Assembly (NCBI GenBank): GCA_903828595.1
Contig: CAIKMS010000022.1
Location: 1 to 37,106, forward strand
Length of the DNA: 37,106 bases
Source of the DNA: an uncultured Pseudomonadota bacterium
GTDB lineage: Bacteria; Pseudomonadota; Gammaproteobacteria; Steroidobacterales; Steroidobacteraceae
Reading direction: 5' to 3'
Both the position numbers and the translations under genes were made by a program. The notes beneath the pieces are model-generated. The model did no database searches. It was not told the DNA's origin and saw only the letters and a list, made by a program, of their open reading frames with translations. This document shows positions 6,549 to 14,244 of this stretch, in pieces; position 1 is the first letter of the stretch; the number at the start of each line of letters is the position of its first letter.

Positions 6549-7910
6549 ATGTCATCTACAACAGACTTACTTAACAGCATCCGGGCATCCAGGGATGGAT
6601 TGACACTGGCCGAACTGCTGACCGCGCACCCTCACATTGCCCGGCGAACAGCACAGCGTTTGATCGCAAAGCTGATCAATAGCGGCCACGTCGCAGCAAC
6701 GGGTGAAGGTCGGGCCCGTCGCTATTTGCGCGCAGATGCTCAGCCAGGCAGCGATGCACTGGCCACCAGAGTAGATCGCTTCCCGCCTTTTATTCCCCTA
6801 TCTGCTGACAGCCAGGACATCCTTGCCTATGTCGATCAACCTCTGGAAGCGCGCAAGCCGGTAGGCTACCAGCGAGATTTTTTGGATGCTTACCATCCAA
6901 ATGAGACTTGGTATTTGTCTGAGTCGCTGCGTCGCCAACTACACAAAATGGGCAAAACTACTGACGTTGACGAACCGGCAGGCACCTACAGCCGCGCCAT
7001 TCTCAATCGACTACTGATCGATTTGTCATGGGCATCAAGCCATCTGGAGGGCAACACCTACTCCCGGCTCGATACGCGCGAACTCATTGAGCATGGCAAG
7101 GCCGCTCGGGGCAAGGCGACCATCGAAACACAGATGATCCTGAACCATAAAACGGCGATCGAACTGCTGGTCGAAAACATCGACAGCGCGGAGTTCAACC
7201 GCTACACGCTGATGAACTTGCACAGCGCTTTGGCGGAAAACTTGTTGCCCAATCCAGCAGATGAGGGACGAATTCGCCAGCACGCCGTTGATATTGGTAA
7301 AAGCGTTTATCGCACGCTCTCGACACCACAGCAGATCGAAGACGTGCTGGAAGTGCTTCTGGGTAAAGCCAACCAGATTAAGGATCCGTTTGAGCAGTCC
7401 TTCTTCATGATGGTGCATTTGCCCTACCTGCAGCCTTTTGCCGACATCAATAAGCGGACATCACGATTGGCCGCGAACCTCCCGCTGTTCCGCGCGAATC
7501 TTTGTCCGCTGACTTTTCTGGACGTGCCGGAGCAGGCCTACAGCCGGGCCACGCTCGGCGTGTACGAAATGACCCGCGTGGAACTGCTGCGTGATCTTTA
7601 CATCTGGGCTTACGAGCGTTCTACGCAGGAATATCTGGCGATCAAACAAGGCTTGTCGGAACCCGACCCCCTTCGCTTGGCCTGGCGTGACTTCATCAAG
7701 CAGACCATCCGAGAAGTCATCACGCATCCGGAACTTGAACCGCTTTCCTGCATTCAGCGAGCGGTGGCAGAGCGAATTCCTGAGGGTGAACAAGCCGGCG
7801 TACACGCACTGACTGTCGAAGAACTCCGCAGGCTACACGAGGGGGTACTGGCGCGCTACGGTTTACGAACGTCCGAGTACATAGCCTGGAAGGCGGTTCA
7901 TGGGCATTGA
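6549..7910 (+). CDS. Fic-domain protein with N-terminal winged helix and atypical active-site motif
   Basis: 453 residues. Residues about 5-55 (SIRASRDGLTLAELLTAHP then IARRTAQRLIAKLINSGHV) look like a winged helix-turn-helix. The Fic core follows. S163-S-H-L-E167-G-N fits the inhibitory S/T-xxx-E-G/N helix that lies before the core in autoinhibited Fic proteins. The signature reads Q295-P-F-A-D-I-N-K-R303-T-S-R, so the usual catalytic His of HPFx(D/E)GN(G/K)R is Gln and the Gly is Ile. AMPylation activity is therefore doubtful. I recall relatives with the same LQPF.D.NKR form but cannot check. ATG at 6549 lies after the operator array; an in-frame TTG at 6513 falls inside it. Confidence 0.85.
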   Translation: MSSTTDLLNSIRASRDGLTLAELLTAHPHIARRTAQRLIAKLINSGHVAATGEGRARRYLRADAQPGSDALATRVDRFPPFIPLSADSQDILAYVDQPLEARKPVGYQRDFLDAYHPNETWYLSESLRRQLHKMGKTTDVDEPAGTYSRAILNRLLIDLSWASSHLEGNTYSRLDTRELIEHGKAARGKATIETQMILNHKTAIELLVENIDSAEFNRYTLMNLHSALAENLLPNPADEGRIRQHAVDIGKSVYRTLSTPQQIEDVLEVLLGKANQIKDPFEQSFFMMVHLPYLQPFADINKRTSRLAANLPLFRANLCPLTFLDVPEQAYSRATLGVYEMTRVELLRDLYIWAYERSTQEYLAIKQGLSEPDPLRLAWRDFIKQTIREVITHPELEPLSCIQRAVAERIPEGEQAGVHALTVEELRRLHEGVLARYGLRTSEYIAWKAVHGH

Positions 7911-8281
7911 CCGACGCGGGTTTGATTCCGCAAACAGAATTGAATCAGACTCGGTTTTATGGCGATATTGGCAACTGATCTAAGATCGCAACGGCATCGA
8001 GCGTCCGCAGCTTTTGGCCTGTCAATCCCGGGTTTACGCTCGTGCTATCAGGCTTTCGCAACTTGCCAAAATCTCGATATTGCGTACTTTCAATGGTCGT
8101 TGCGTGCCGGGTGCTGTCCCACCACCAATTTGGTGAAACCGCCCCATCTGGGCGGTTAAAAAAAAGCAATAACAAAGATCATAAAGCCCCAGTGACAACG
8201 GCTGTTTGCGTCTGTGAATTTTGGAAGGGAACTTATCGCCGTCTGGCAGGCGTGTCGCTTCCATTCGCCCAGGCATGCCGA
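7911..8281. other. Non-coding segment downstream of the Fic gene
   Basis: No supported gene. It contains the right copy of the ~92-bp direct repeat. No tRNA or tmRNA that could serve as a classic attachment site was recognised. The remaining sequence holds only short overlapping ORFs without family resemblance. Confidence 0.55.
8122..8215 (+). repeat. Right copy of ~92-bp direct repeat flanking the Fic gene
   Basis: Counterpart of 6321-6412. The second stem is ACCGCC/GGCGGT here versus GCCGCC/GGCGGT in the left copy, so the outer pair changes from G-T to A-T and pairing is kept. No T-tract follows on either strand, so these are not intrinsic terminators. Confidence 0.78.
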
Positions 8282-8701
8282 CTAAGCCGGCAGAACAACT
8301 TGCGCCAGAAACTCCTCCAAGACCCGATCTTTAGCGTCATTAAGGCCTTGGATGAGTTCCTCAGGCTCGACATACAGTGCGGCTAACACATCGGTTAGTA
8401 ATGAGCACATCCGGTCGCATTCATCTGCCGTCAAAAGGCTCAGGCGCCAGCGTGCCGAGCGGCAGCTATCAACGAGTACGATGAGCTCTAAACGCAGGAT
8501 TGCCGCGCGAACCGTGACTGTGTCGCAATCGAGAGGTTGATCATTGGTCACTGCATCATCGAGTGCTGCCAACTCACCCCAAATCAGCGAGCACAAGTCC
8601 GCATAAGCCACCTTAAAGCGGTGTCGGTCGGACGCAGGCTCCGAGACGGAAGCCACTCTACGGTCAGCTGGACAGTTCGGTACACGAGCCGCAGCAAGCA
8701 T
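8282..8701 (-). CDS. Hypothetical helical protein
   Basis: 139 residues, no signal peptide or membrane segment. The sequence from FKVAYADLCSLIWGELAALD to VEPEELIQGLNDAKDRVLEE reads as amphipathic helices. No family recognised. GAGGA lies nine bases ahead of the ATG on the minus strand, and an 8-bp palindrome sits about 50 bases upstream. It stands alone between the Fic region and the peptidase gene. Confidence 0.45.
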   Translation of the reverse strand: MLAAARVPNCPADRRVASVSEPASDRHRFKVAYADLCSLIWGELAALDDAVTNDQPLDCDTVTVRAAILRLELIVLVDSCRSARWRLSLLTADECDRMCSLLTDVLAALYVEPEELIQGLNDAKDRVLEEFLAQVVLPA

Positions 8702-8751
8702 TCGAGTCGATCCTCGATGATCCCGATGGACGCCGGTCTGCCAAGGGTGGG

Positions 8752-8775
8752 GTTGATCGCCCCTAATCGATCAAC
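8752..8775. promoter_or_regulatory. Inverted repeat upstream of the 8701 start
   Basis: GTTGATCG and CGATCAAC are perfect 8-bp arms around an 8-bp spacer, total 24 bp, a size typical of a dimeric regulator's operator. It is positioned 50-75 bases upstream of the minus-strand hypothetical gene. Confidence 0.35.
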
Positions 8776-8915
8776 TCTTTACATATTGAAGGGGTTCGGT
8801 GACTTTTAGAGGGCAAATAGGTTGCAATTAAAAGAACACAACGTGAAATCACGGACAGGCGCTGCAGTAAAGGCGCCTAAAGCCCTTTGGATCAACGCCT
8901 AGGGCCAACCGTTTG

Positions 8916-8947
8916 AAAAAAAGCGCCGTTGGGTAAGCCAACGGCGC
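8916..8947 (-). terminator. Intrinsic terminator of the M28 peptidase gene
   Basis: Read on the minus strand, GCGCCGTTGG-CTTAC-CCAACGGCGC is a perfect 10-bp stem followed by seven T residues. It lies just past the stop codon of the M28 peptidase gene. Confidence 0.9.
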
Positions 8948-8970
8948 CTCGTAGGATCGCTCCAGACGGC

Positions 8971-11262
8971 TTAGAGGGCTTTCAGCTTGGCCGTTGCGGC
9001 TTCCACCACCGCCTTGTAGCTTTCAATGGCTGCACTGGTGCTGGCAATCGTATCGGTGGTGTCGGCCCAATGACGCTCTTCAATCGCCTCGCGTACGCCG
9101 GGAATCGTTTTGGCGCCGTAACCGGTATAAAGGCCCGGTGCAACAATCATGTGCCGGTACCAGCCGCGACCTGGCAGACCCGTGCTCGATAAGAACGACT
9201 GCTCGGCACGACGTAGATCATCGTCAATGGCCTTGCGCGTGGTGAGGTCTAGTTTGTTGGAATGGTTGATAGCCGCAGCATAAGCCTCATCAAATGCCGC
9301 TGCAGCGGCGCTTAATGCGGCTGCTGAGTTCTTCAGCGGCGCAAAGTTCAAGTGCGGGACCGGCGCCTCTCGCGGTGGCGCACCGACCGGATCAGCGCTA
9401 TCAGCTCCCAACTCAAAGGCTTTGTCATCAATTACCCGATTCATCTCCAGCGTCTGAGCACGCAGTCGCTCGGTGAGGCTCTCCACCTCCTCTGCGTAAT
9501 GGCTGATGTTTGAGGCCACCGGAGCCATGCGCAGCGGTAGCAGATCGGCATCGGCCAGACGCATCATGATGTGACCGGCAACTTCCGCTAAAGCCACGCC
9601 ATAACCGAAGGTGGGGTCATTGAACTTCACGTAATGATCAAAGGAGTCATAGATCGAGTGATACACACCCGACGGATCACTATTGCCAAAACCCAGGTTC
9701 AGTGAAGCGATACCCGCGTGCTGCAAGAAGGGCGTGAAATCCGACCCCGAGCCTAACGGCTCGAGCGCCAACTCACCCCCGTTTAACAGATCTCGCGCCT
9801 CTCGGGCGTGTTCGTCGTTTCGTCCCTCACCGACACCGGTGACAATGGTGTGGGCGCGTGCACGACTGAGCACGCTGGTGTGGCTGATAGGATCTTTAAC
9901 ACCGGCAGCGACTTCATCGACCAGTCGCTGCAACGAGGGGCTGCCACCCGCGCCAAAGAATCCGTGGCTGTTGCCGTCGGAGTTGACGTAAGCGACCGCG
10001 TGCTGGGCCAGTTCCTGGGCGTGGGTTTCCACCCATTCGGTGGAGCCTAAAAGCCCGGCTTCCTCACCGTCCCAGCTGGCATAGATGAGGGTGCGCTTAG
10101 GTTTCCAGCCTTGTGCGGCCAACGCGCCTAGGGCTTTCATCTCCGACATCATGGCGACGTTGCCCGATAGCGGATCTTCCGCGCCGTACACCCAACCGTC
10201 GTGGTGATTGCCACGAATCACCCACTCATCCGGCAGTTCGCTACCCTTCATCTTGGCAATGACGTCGTAGATAGGTTTTTGCGACCACTCCGACTGAATG
10301 ACCAGATGCGCTTTCGCCGTACTCGGACCTACGTGATAGGTCATAGCCAGGCCACCGCGCCAGCGGCTGGGGGCTACCGGTCCGCCCAAAGACTCCAGAA
10401 ACGGACGTGCGTCCTGGTAGGAAATCGGCATCACCGGGATTTTTAAGATGGACTTGGCTTCTGCAATGGACAGCCGGGGTGCGTCTTTGGTCGCCCCTAC
10501 GTTAGGGGTGAGCGGATCACCGGAGTAGATCGGCATGTCGGCGACCGAACCGCGCTGCAGGCCCTGGGCAGGTCGCCCCGGTCCCTGGGGGTAGCTGTCA
10601 GCGGCGCCATAGCCATCATCACGAGGATCGCTGTAGATCAAACAGCCTATCGCACCGTGCTCGTAGGCCAGCTTAGGCTTCAACCCACGCCAGCCCCCGC
10701 CGTAGCGCGTGAGCACGATTCGGCCCTTCACGGAAATACCGCGGCGCGCCAGATCTTTATAGTCATCGGGCATGCCGTAGTTGGCATACACGATCGGTGC
10801 TGTCACATCGCCATCAGCGCCGTACACGTTATAGGGCGGCAGCACGTCCTTGCGATTGGCGGAGGTGCGGTCTGCGGCAACCGTAGGCTCACTTAAGCTG
10901 GCCCGATACGGCTTAGGGCCCTGCAGTTCGAGCATCTGACGCTTCGGGGTGGGGTAGAGCACGTAGAAGGTTTCGATCGAGGCATCCCAGCCCCAGGCCT
11001 TAAATTGGCTCAGCATGAACTCGGCATTGGCCTTGTCGTGCGGCGAGCCGATTTGGTTGGGTGCCGAACTCATCTGCTGCAGCCAGCCGCGCAGGTCGTT
11101 GGCATTTAAGTTGGCATCAAAACGCGCCTCTAGCTCGGATTGTGTGACGGCGTGACTGGCCGTAAAACCGTGCATGACCGCAGCTTCGTTGCCGCTAAAG
11201 CCCAGAGAGGGCACAGCCAGAGCGCTGATGAGTAGGCCAAGGCTTAGGGGTGATTTAGGCAT
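8971..11262 (-). CDS. M28-family zinc metallopeptidase, glutamate carboxypeptidase II type
   Basis: 763 residues, exported (signal peptide MPKSPLSLGLLISALAVPSL). Domain order matches the transferrin-receptor/PSMA-like peptidases: an N-terminal peptidase segment, a PA insert (about residues 130-310, with RISVKGRIVLTRYGGGWRG-like sequence), the M28 catalytic core, and a C-terminal helical dimerisation domain. Expected zinc and catalytic residues are visible: NHHDGWVYGAEDPLSGN (His and bridging Asp), SWDGEEAGLLG (catalytic Glu pair), YVNSDGN (Asp) and VYHSIYDSFDHY (His). It probably trims peptides or gamma-glutamyl/acidic dipeptides in the periplasm; the substrate cannot be told. An upstream in-frame ATG (20 codons earlier) was rejected because it would bury the signal peptide. 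Ends at a strong terminator. Confidence 0.9.
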   Translation of the reverse strand: MPKSPLSLGLLISALAVPSLGFSGNEAAVMHGFTASHAVTQSELEARFDANLNANDLRGWLQQMSSAPNQIGSPHDKANAEFMLSQFKAWGWDASIETFYVLYPTPKRQMLELQGPKPYRASLSEPTVAADRTSANRKDVLPPYNVYGADGDVTAPIVYANYGMPDDYKDLARRGISVKGRIVLTRYGGGWRGLKPKLAYEHGAIGCLIYSDPRDDGYGAADSYPQGPGRPAQGLQRGSVADMPIYSGDPLTPNVGATKDAPRLSIAEAKSILKIPVMPISYQDARPFLESLGGPVAPSRWRGGLAMTYHVGPSTAKAHLVIQSEWSQKPIYDVIAKMKGSELPDEWVIRGNHHDGWVYGAEDPLSGNVAMMSEMKALGALAAQGWKPKRTLIYASWDGEEAGLLGSTEWVETHAQELAQHAVAYVNSDGNSHGFFGAGGSPSLQRLVDEVAAGVKDPISHTSVLSRARAHTIVTGVGEGRNDEHAREARDLLNGGELALEPLGSGSDFTPFLQHAGIASLNLGFGNSDPSGVYHSIYDSFDHYVKFNDPTFGYGVALAEVAGHIMMRLADADLLPLRMAPVASNISHYAEEVESLTERLRAQTLEMNRVIDDKAFELGADSADPVGAPPREAPVPHLNFAPLKNSAAALSAAAAAFDEAYAAAINHSNKLDLTTRKAIDDDLRRAEQSFLSSTGLPGRGWYRHMIVAPGLYTGYGAKTIPGVREAIEERHWADTTDTIASTSAAIESYKAVVEAATAKLKAL

Positions 11263-11486
11263 GGGCTTTTTTCTCTTCGTCAGGTTGAAAGTAGAAGTCA
11301 GCATCCACTGTTGAATCGGCAAGGGTTGCTGACAGAGGACTCAAGGCGTGCTCGTCTTAAGGCGTTTTGTGATTCGGTCGTAGAACCGATTCAGGGCGAT
11401 CTTTATTGTCACTTGCCTTCGAAAAGCCGAACCTGAATTTGACAGTACTGCATACGCTCATGCAGCAACAAGGGGAGGGGGTAGAG

Positions 11487-11900
11487 ATGGCATTACTTGC
11501 AAGACTTCTGGACATGATCGCGCCAACCAATGCTCAAGCCGCTAGTGCTCCACCGGCAAAGAGCCCCCAACGAGCGACGATCCATGCGAGCACCCGCAAC
11601 CCTGTGACCAACCCCTGGCATGCCGTATCGATCGAGGGTGCCCACCCCGCCTGCAAGACGGCCAGCCGATTGAAAGGCCAGCGTTTTTTGGCACGCGAGG
11701 CACCGACACTGCCGCTGGCAGACTGCTCACCACAGCACTGCCGCTGCCGTTTCCGGCATCACGAGGATCGTCGTCGCAGTTTTGAGTCGCTGACGACCGG
11801 GTCGCTGACGCTGCCCATTCCACGTCGTCGGGCCGAGGACCAGTTGGTACAGCCAGCGCTACGTTACGCGGAACTTTTTAACTCCAGCGACGCTCGATAA
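11487..11900 (+). CDS. Small conserved Cys-motif protein of unknown function
   Basis: 137 residues. The core reads NPWHAVSIEGAHPACKTA, then GQRFLAREAPTLPLADCS and CRCRFRHHEDRR. I recall this PwHAVSI...AC...RFL..eAP.LPL..C....C.CR..H..DRR pattern as a recurring small family in gammaproteobacteria with no assigned function; the Cys/His cluster suggests metal binding. The start was placed at MALLARLLD, which has GGGGAGGGGG upstream, rather than the in-frame codon 81 bases earlier. It is the only gene on its strand here and ends before a clear terminator. Confidence 0.65.
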   Translation: MALLARLLDMIAPTNAQAASAPPAKSPQRATIHASTRNPVTNPWHAVSIEGAHPACKTASRLKGQRFLAREAPTLPLADCSPQHCRCRFRHHEDRRRSFESLTTGSLTLPIPRRRAEDQLVQPALRYAELFNSSDAR

Positions 11901-11993
11901 GCCTTAAGTCGCGCGCTGCCCACCGGCTGCGACGATTCCCCTGACGGCCGCCACGGATGGCGACCGGTTCGCTCTGAAGACGGAACTAGGATT

Positions 11994-12026
11994 ACCTGTG
12001 ACGGCAAGCCCGTCACAGGTTTTTTT
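11994..12026 (+). terminator. Intrinsic terminator
   Basis: ACCTGTGACGG-CAAGC-CCGTCACAGGT gives a perfect 11-bp stem, and the T-run continues for six more bases. It ends transcription of the small Cys-motif gene and stands between it and the convergent MttB-family gene. Confidence 0.92.
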
Positions 12027-12068
12027 ATGCCGGTGACTCAAGGGTAGAGTCACCGAAAGGCAGCAATG

Positions 12069-13631
12069 CTACTCGCTGTGCCCCATGGCCTTACGCGGCA
12101 GACGCACCGGGTACTGCGCCCGGATAGCCTGATCGATAGCATCGGGCACGTGACGCGGGTAGTGGCTGGTTAAGATTTCCTGCACGCGCACCGCCGCACG
12201 GTCGGCTACGCTGGTCTTGCCACGCTCGGTCCAGTCGTTCGGGCTGCGACGGTCACCAACGTTGGGATACAGATAATCACTTTGCATGAGCTGCAAGGTC
12301 TGATCGGACCCTAGGTAATGGCCGGGGCCGTTCAGGCAGACGTCTTTAATGGTCTCGAAAGACAACTTTTCATCCGAAATATCGATACCACGAATCGTGC
12401 GCAGGGCAGCACCAATAATGTCGTTATCGATGACCAGGCTCTCCAGCGAGTAGCCCAAAAGGCTGGCGTGCATACCGGCCGATTCGTAAATCAGGTTTGC
12501 ACCCGCATTACCCACCAGCGCATGGTTCAGCGCCTTTTCGGCACCGGCCTGCTCATCGGGGATCTTTGAATCGGTCATGCCGGAGGCCGTGCCACCGGTC
12601 AGGTCGTAAAAATGAGCCATTTGGCCGGCAGCTGCCGACAGCAGGGCCTGCTCGGGGCTACCGCCTGACATCGCACCGGTGCGCAGGTCGGAGACGAAGC
12701 ACCAGGTACCGAAAATGGCCGGATGGCCTGGCTTAATGGCATTCACATACACCAGACCCGCCAACACTTCAGCCACTTCCTGAGCCAAGGCTCCCGCCAA
12801 AGCCGCGGGTGCCGTGGCGCCGGCTTGGCCGGCCGACAGCAGCAGCACGGGCATGCCGCCGCGCACGGCAAGCTCCAAGCATTTGCAGGCGTCGACCGCG
12901 AATTTCATTGGCGGCACCACAAAGCAGTTGGACTGGCTTACGAACGGACGCTCGCGCCACTGTTTCTCGCCACCGGCGATCATGTGCAGCATCTCAAACG
13001 ACTTTTCCAGATGGCGCGGGTCTACCCAGCTGCTGCCGACATGCTTGGTGGTGGCCATCACCGAGGCATAACAGGTGTTGAAGTCCATCTCGTACGGATC
13101 GGGAAGATCGCGCGGCACGACGGCGCGCTGGAAGAAATGGATGTGCTCCATCGTATCGACGATGCGACCGATGTCGTACAAATCCGTGATCAACGACTCA
13201 CGGTACTTACCGTCGTTGTTAACCATGTTGACGGCCGCACCGGCAGTGCCGAAATAGACTTTCTTGCCCCACGGCTCCATATCAAAGCGAGGGTCTTGCG
13301 CGTACAGCGGGAAGTTGCGTCCGGCTATACGCAACGTGTCTTCCACCAAGGAACGTGGAAACAGTAAGCGACCTTGGTCGCTCATGACGCAGCCGGCTTT
13401 AGTCAGAATCTCAACGCCCGAGGGCGGCGCATCGGCTAGGCCCACCTCGGCGAGCAAGCGCAGCGCAGTTTCGTGAATCTTCAACACATCGCTGTCTGTC
13501 AGCGGCTTGTAGTTACCGGCTTGCATGCCGGGATTCACCGGGCGGATGTTGTCTGGCAGAGGTGCAGAGCGCTGCGCGTGTCGTAGAGCTCGTCCGCTAA
13601 CGCGTCGTGCTGGTGCTGTCTCGTTTGTCAC
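12069..13631 (-). CDS. MttB-family (non-pyrrolysine) methyltransferase
   Basis: 520 residues, a TIM-barrel protein of the trimethylamine methyltransferase (MttB) superfamily, with YFGTAGAAVNMVNNDGKYR near residue 125 and GGTASGMTDSKIPDEQAGAE in the C-terminal half. The frame is uninterrupted by TAG, so it is the non-pyrrolysine type. Characterised members of that type move a methyl group from quaternary amines such as glycine betaine to a corrinoid protein. No corrinoid protein or corrinoid-reducing partner is seen in the window, so the acceptor is unknown and must be encoded elsewhere if this chemistry applies. The start is GTG with GAGGT six bases ahead. Confidence 0.85.
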   Translation of the reverse strand: MTNETAPARRVSGRALRHAQRSAPLPDNIRPVNPGMQAGNYKPLTDSDVLKIHETALRLLAEVGLADAPPSGVEILTKAGCVMSDQGRLLFPRSLVEDTLRIAGRNFPLYAQDPRFDMEPWGKKVYFGTAGAAVNMVNNDGKYRESLITDLYDIGRIVDTMEHIHFFQRAVVPRDLPDPYEMDFNTCYASVMATTKHVGSSWVDPRHLEKSFEMLHMIAGGEKQWRERPFVSQSNCFVVPPMKFAVDACKCLELAVRGGMPVLLLSAGQAGATAPAALAGALAQEVAEVLAGLVYVNAIKPGHPAIFGTWCFVSDLRTGAMSGGSPEQALLSAAAGQMAHFYDLTGGTASGMTDSKIPDEQAGAEKALNHALVGNAGANLIYESAGMHASLLGYSLESLVIDNDIIGAALRTIRGIDISDEKLSFETIKDVCLNGPGHYLGSDQTLQLMQSDYLYPNVGDRRSPNDWTERGKTSVADRAAVRVQEILTSHYPRHVPDAIDQAIRAQYPVRLPRKAMGHSE

Positions 13632-13891
13632 GGGTGTACCTCAAAATATCGAATGAAGAATCACGGCTGAGTAAGCTTGATTATCGCTAAACCAGCGCTG
13701 CTCGGCTACGCAGTGTGCCGCTAATGTGACCGCGCGCCAAGAGCTAGAATTAAGCACTAAACTTATTTACCGATCCGGCCAACTTATTTACCGATTGCCA
13801 GCCGGATGGGCAGCGCGCAAGCAATTTGAAGTATGACACGGCAGCCGTCTAATCCTGCGCGTTTATAGAGGTTTAATCGGCTAATAATCGG
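13632..13891. other. Intergenic region upstream of the MttB-family gene
   Basis: No gene seen. It holds a 15-bp direct repeat AACTTATTTACCGAT at 13760-13774 and 13781-13795 (21-bp period, about two helical turns), and an 11-bp tandem ATCGGCTAATA near 13876-13897 running into the end of slyX. The first pair, 130-170 bases upstream of the GTG, may bind an activator. Confidence 0.5.
13760..13795. promoter_or_regulatory. 21-bp-phased direct repeat AACTTATTTACCGAT
   Basis: Two perfect 15-bp copies separated by CCGGCC, placing both on the same face of the DNA helix. This geometry is typical for a regulator binding in tandem. The nearest downstream gene on the minus strand is the MttB-family methyltransferase. 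Confidence 0.45.
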
Positions 13892-14098
13892 CTAATAATG
13901 CGGCGGCCGTTCGCTCTCGGGGTCTAGGCTCTGCTGCCCTGATTCGCTGTCTGCGACGCGATTCACCAGTGCCAAGAGCCGCGCGTTCAGATTGTCCAGT
14001 TCAAGGCGCTGGGCATACACCACGTCGCTTAACTCTTGGTGCGCTCGCTCCAGATAAGCGATTTTAAGTTCCAGCGATTCCCGATCCAAGTCGCTCAT
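13892..14098 (-). CDS. slyX: SlyX family protein
   Basis: 68 residues. The coiled-coil ELKIAYLERAHQELSDVVYA followed by RLELDNLNARLLALVNRV and the terminal PPHY are diagnostic for SlyX. Its role is unknown despite wide conservation in gammaproteobacteria. The start MSDLDRES was chosen over an upstream ATG because family members begin close to this coiled coil. Confidence 0.88.
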   Translation of the reverse strand: MSDLDRESLELKIAYLERAHQELSDVVYAQRLELDNLNARLLALVNRVADSESGQQSLDPESERPPHY

Positions 14099-14244
14099 GC
14101 TGTTCGATGTCCTTAACGGGCTGTCTTTAAATCCAGGCACTGCAACGGTGTAAGGGTTCTGCCCTTTAAAACCTTGACCGCAAAATTCGGCCTGCCGCCC
14201 TTGGCGGCGAGCCAGTAGTGCCGACTGGCTGCTAAGATACGCTC

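Noticed and set aside
7911..7940. GCGGGTTTGATTCCGC after the Fic stop as a tRNA T-arm and attachment site
   Set aside because: The conserved C of the T-loop is absent and no acceptor, D or anticodon arms can be folded around it.
8034..8276. Minus-strand frame through the right 92-bp repeat
   Set aside because: It passes through the homopolymer and hairpin of the repeat, has no family resemblance, and has no counterpart in the left copy.
12723..13367. 214-codon plus-strand frame opposite the MttB-family gene
   Set aside because: It is antisense to a well-supported enzyme and has the His/Arg/Gly-rich composition of a shadow frame.
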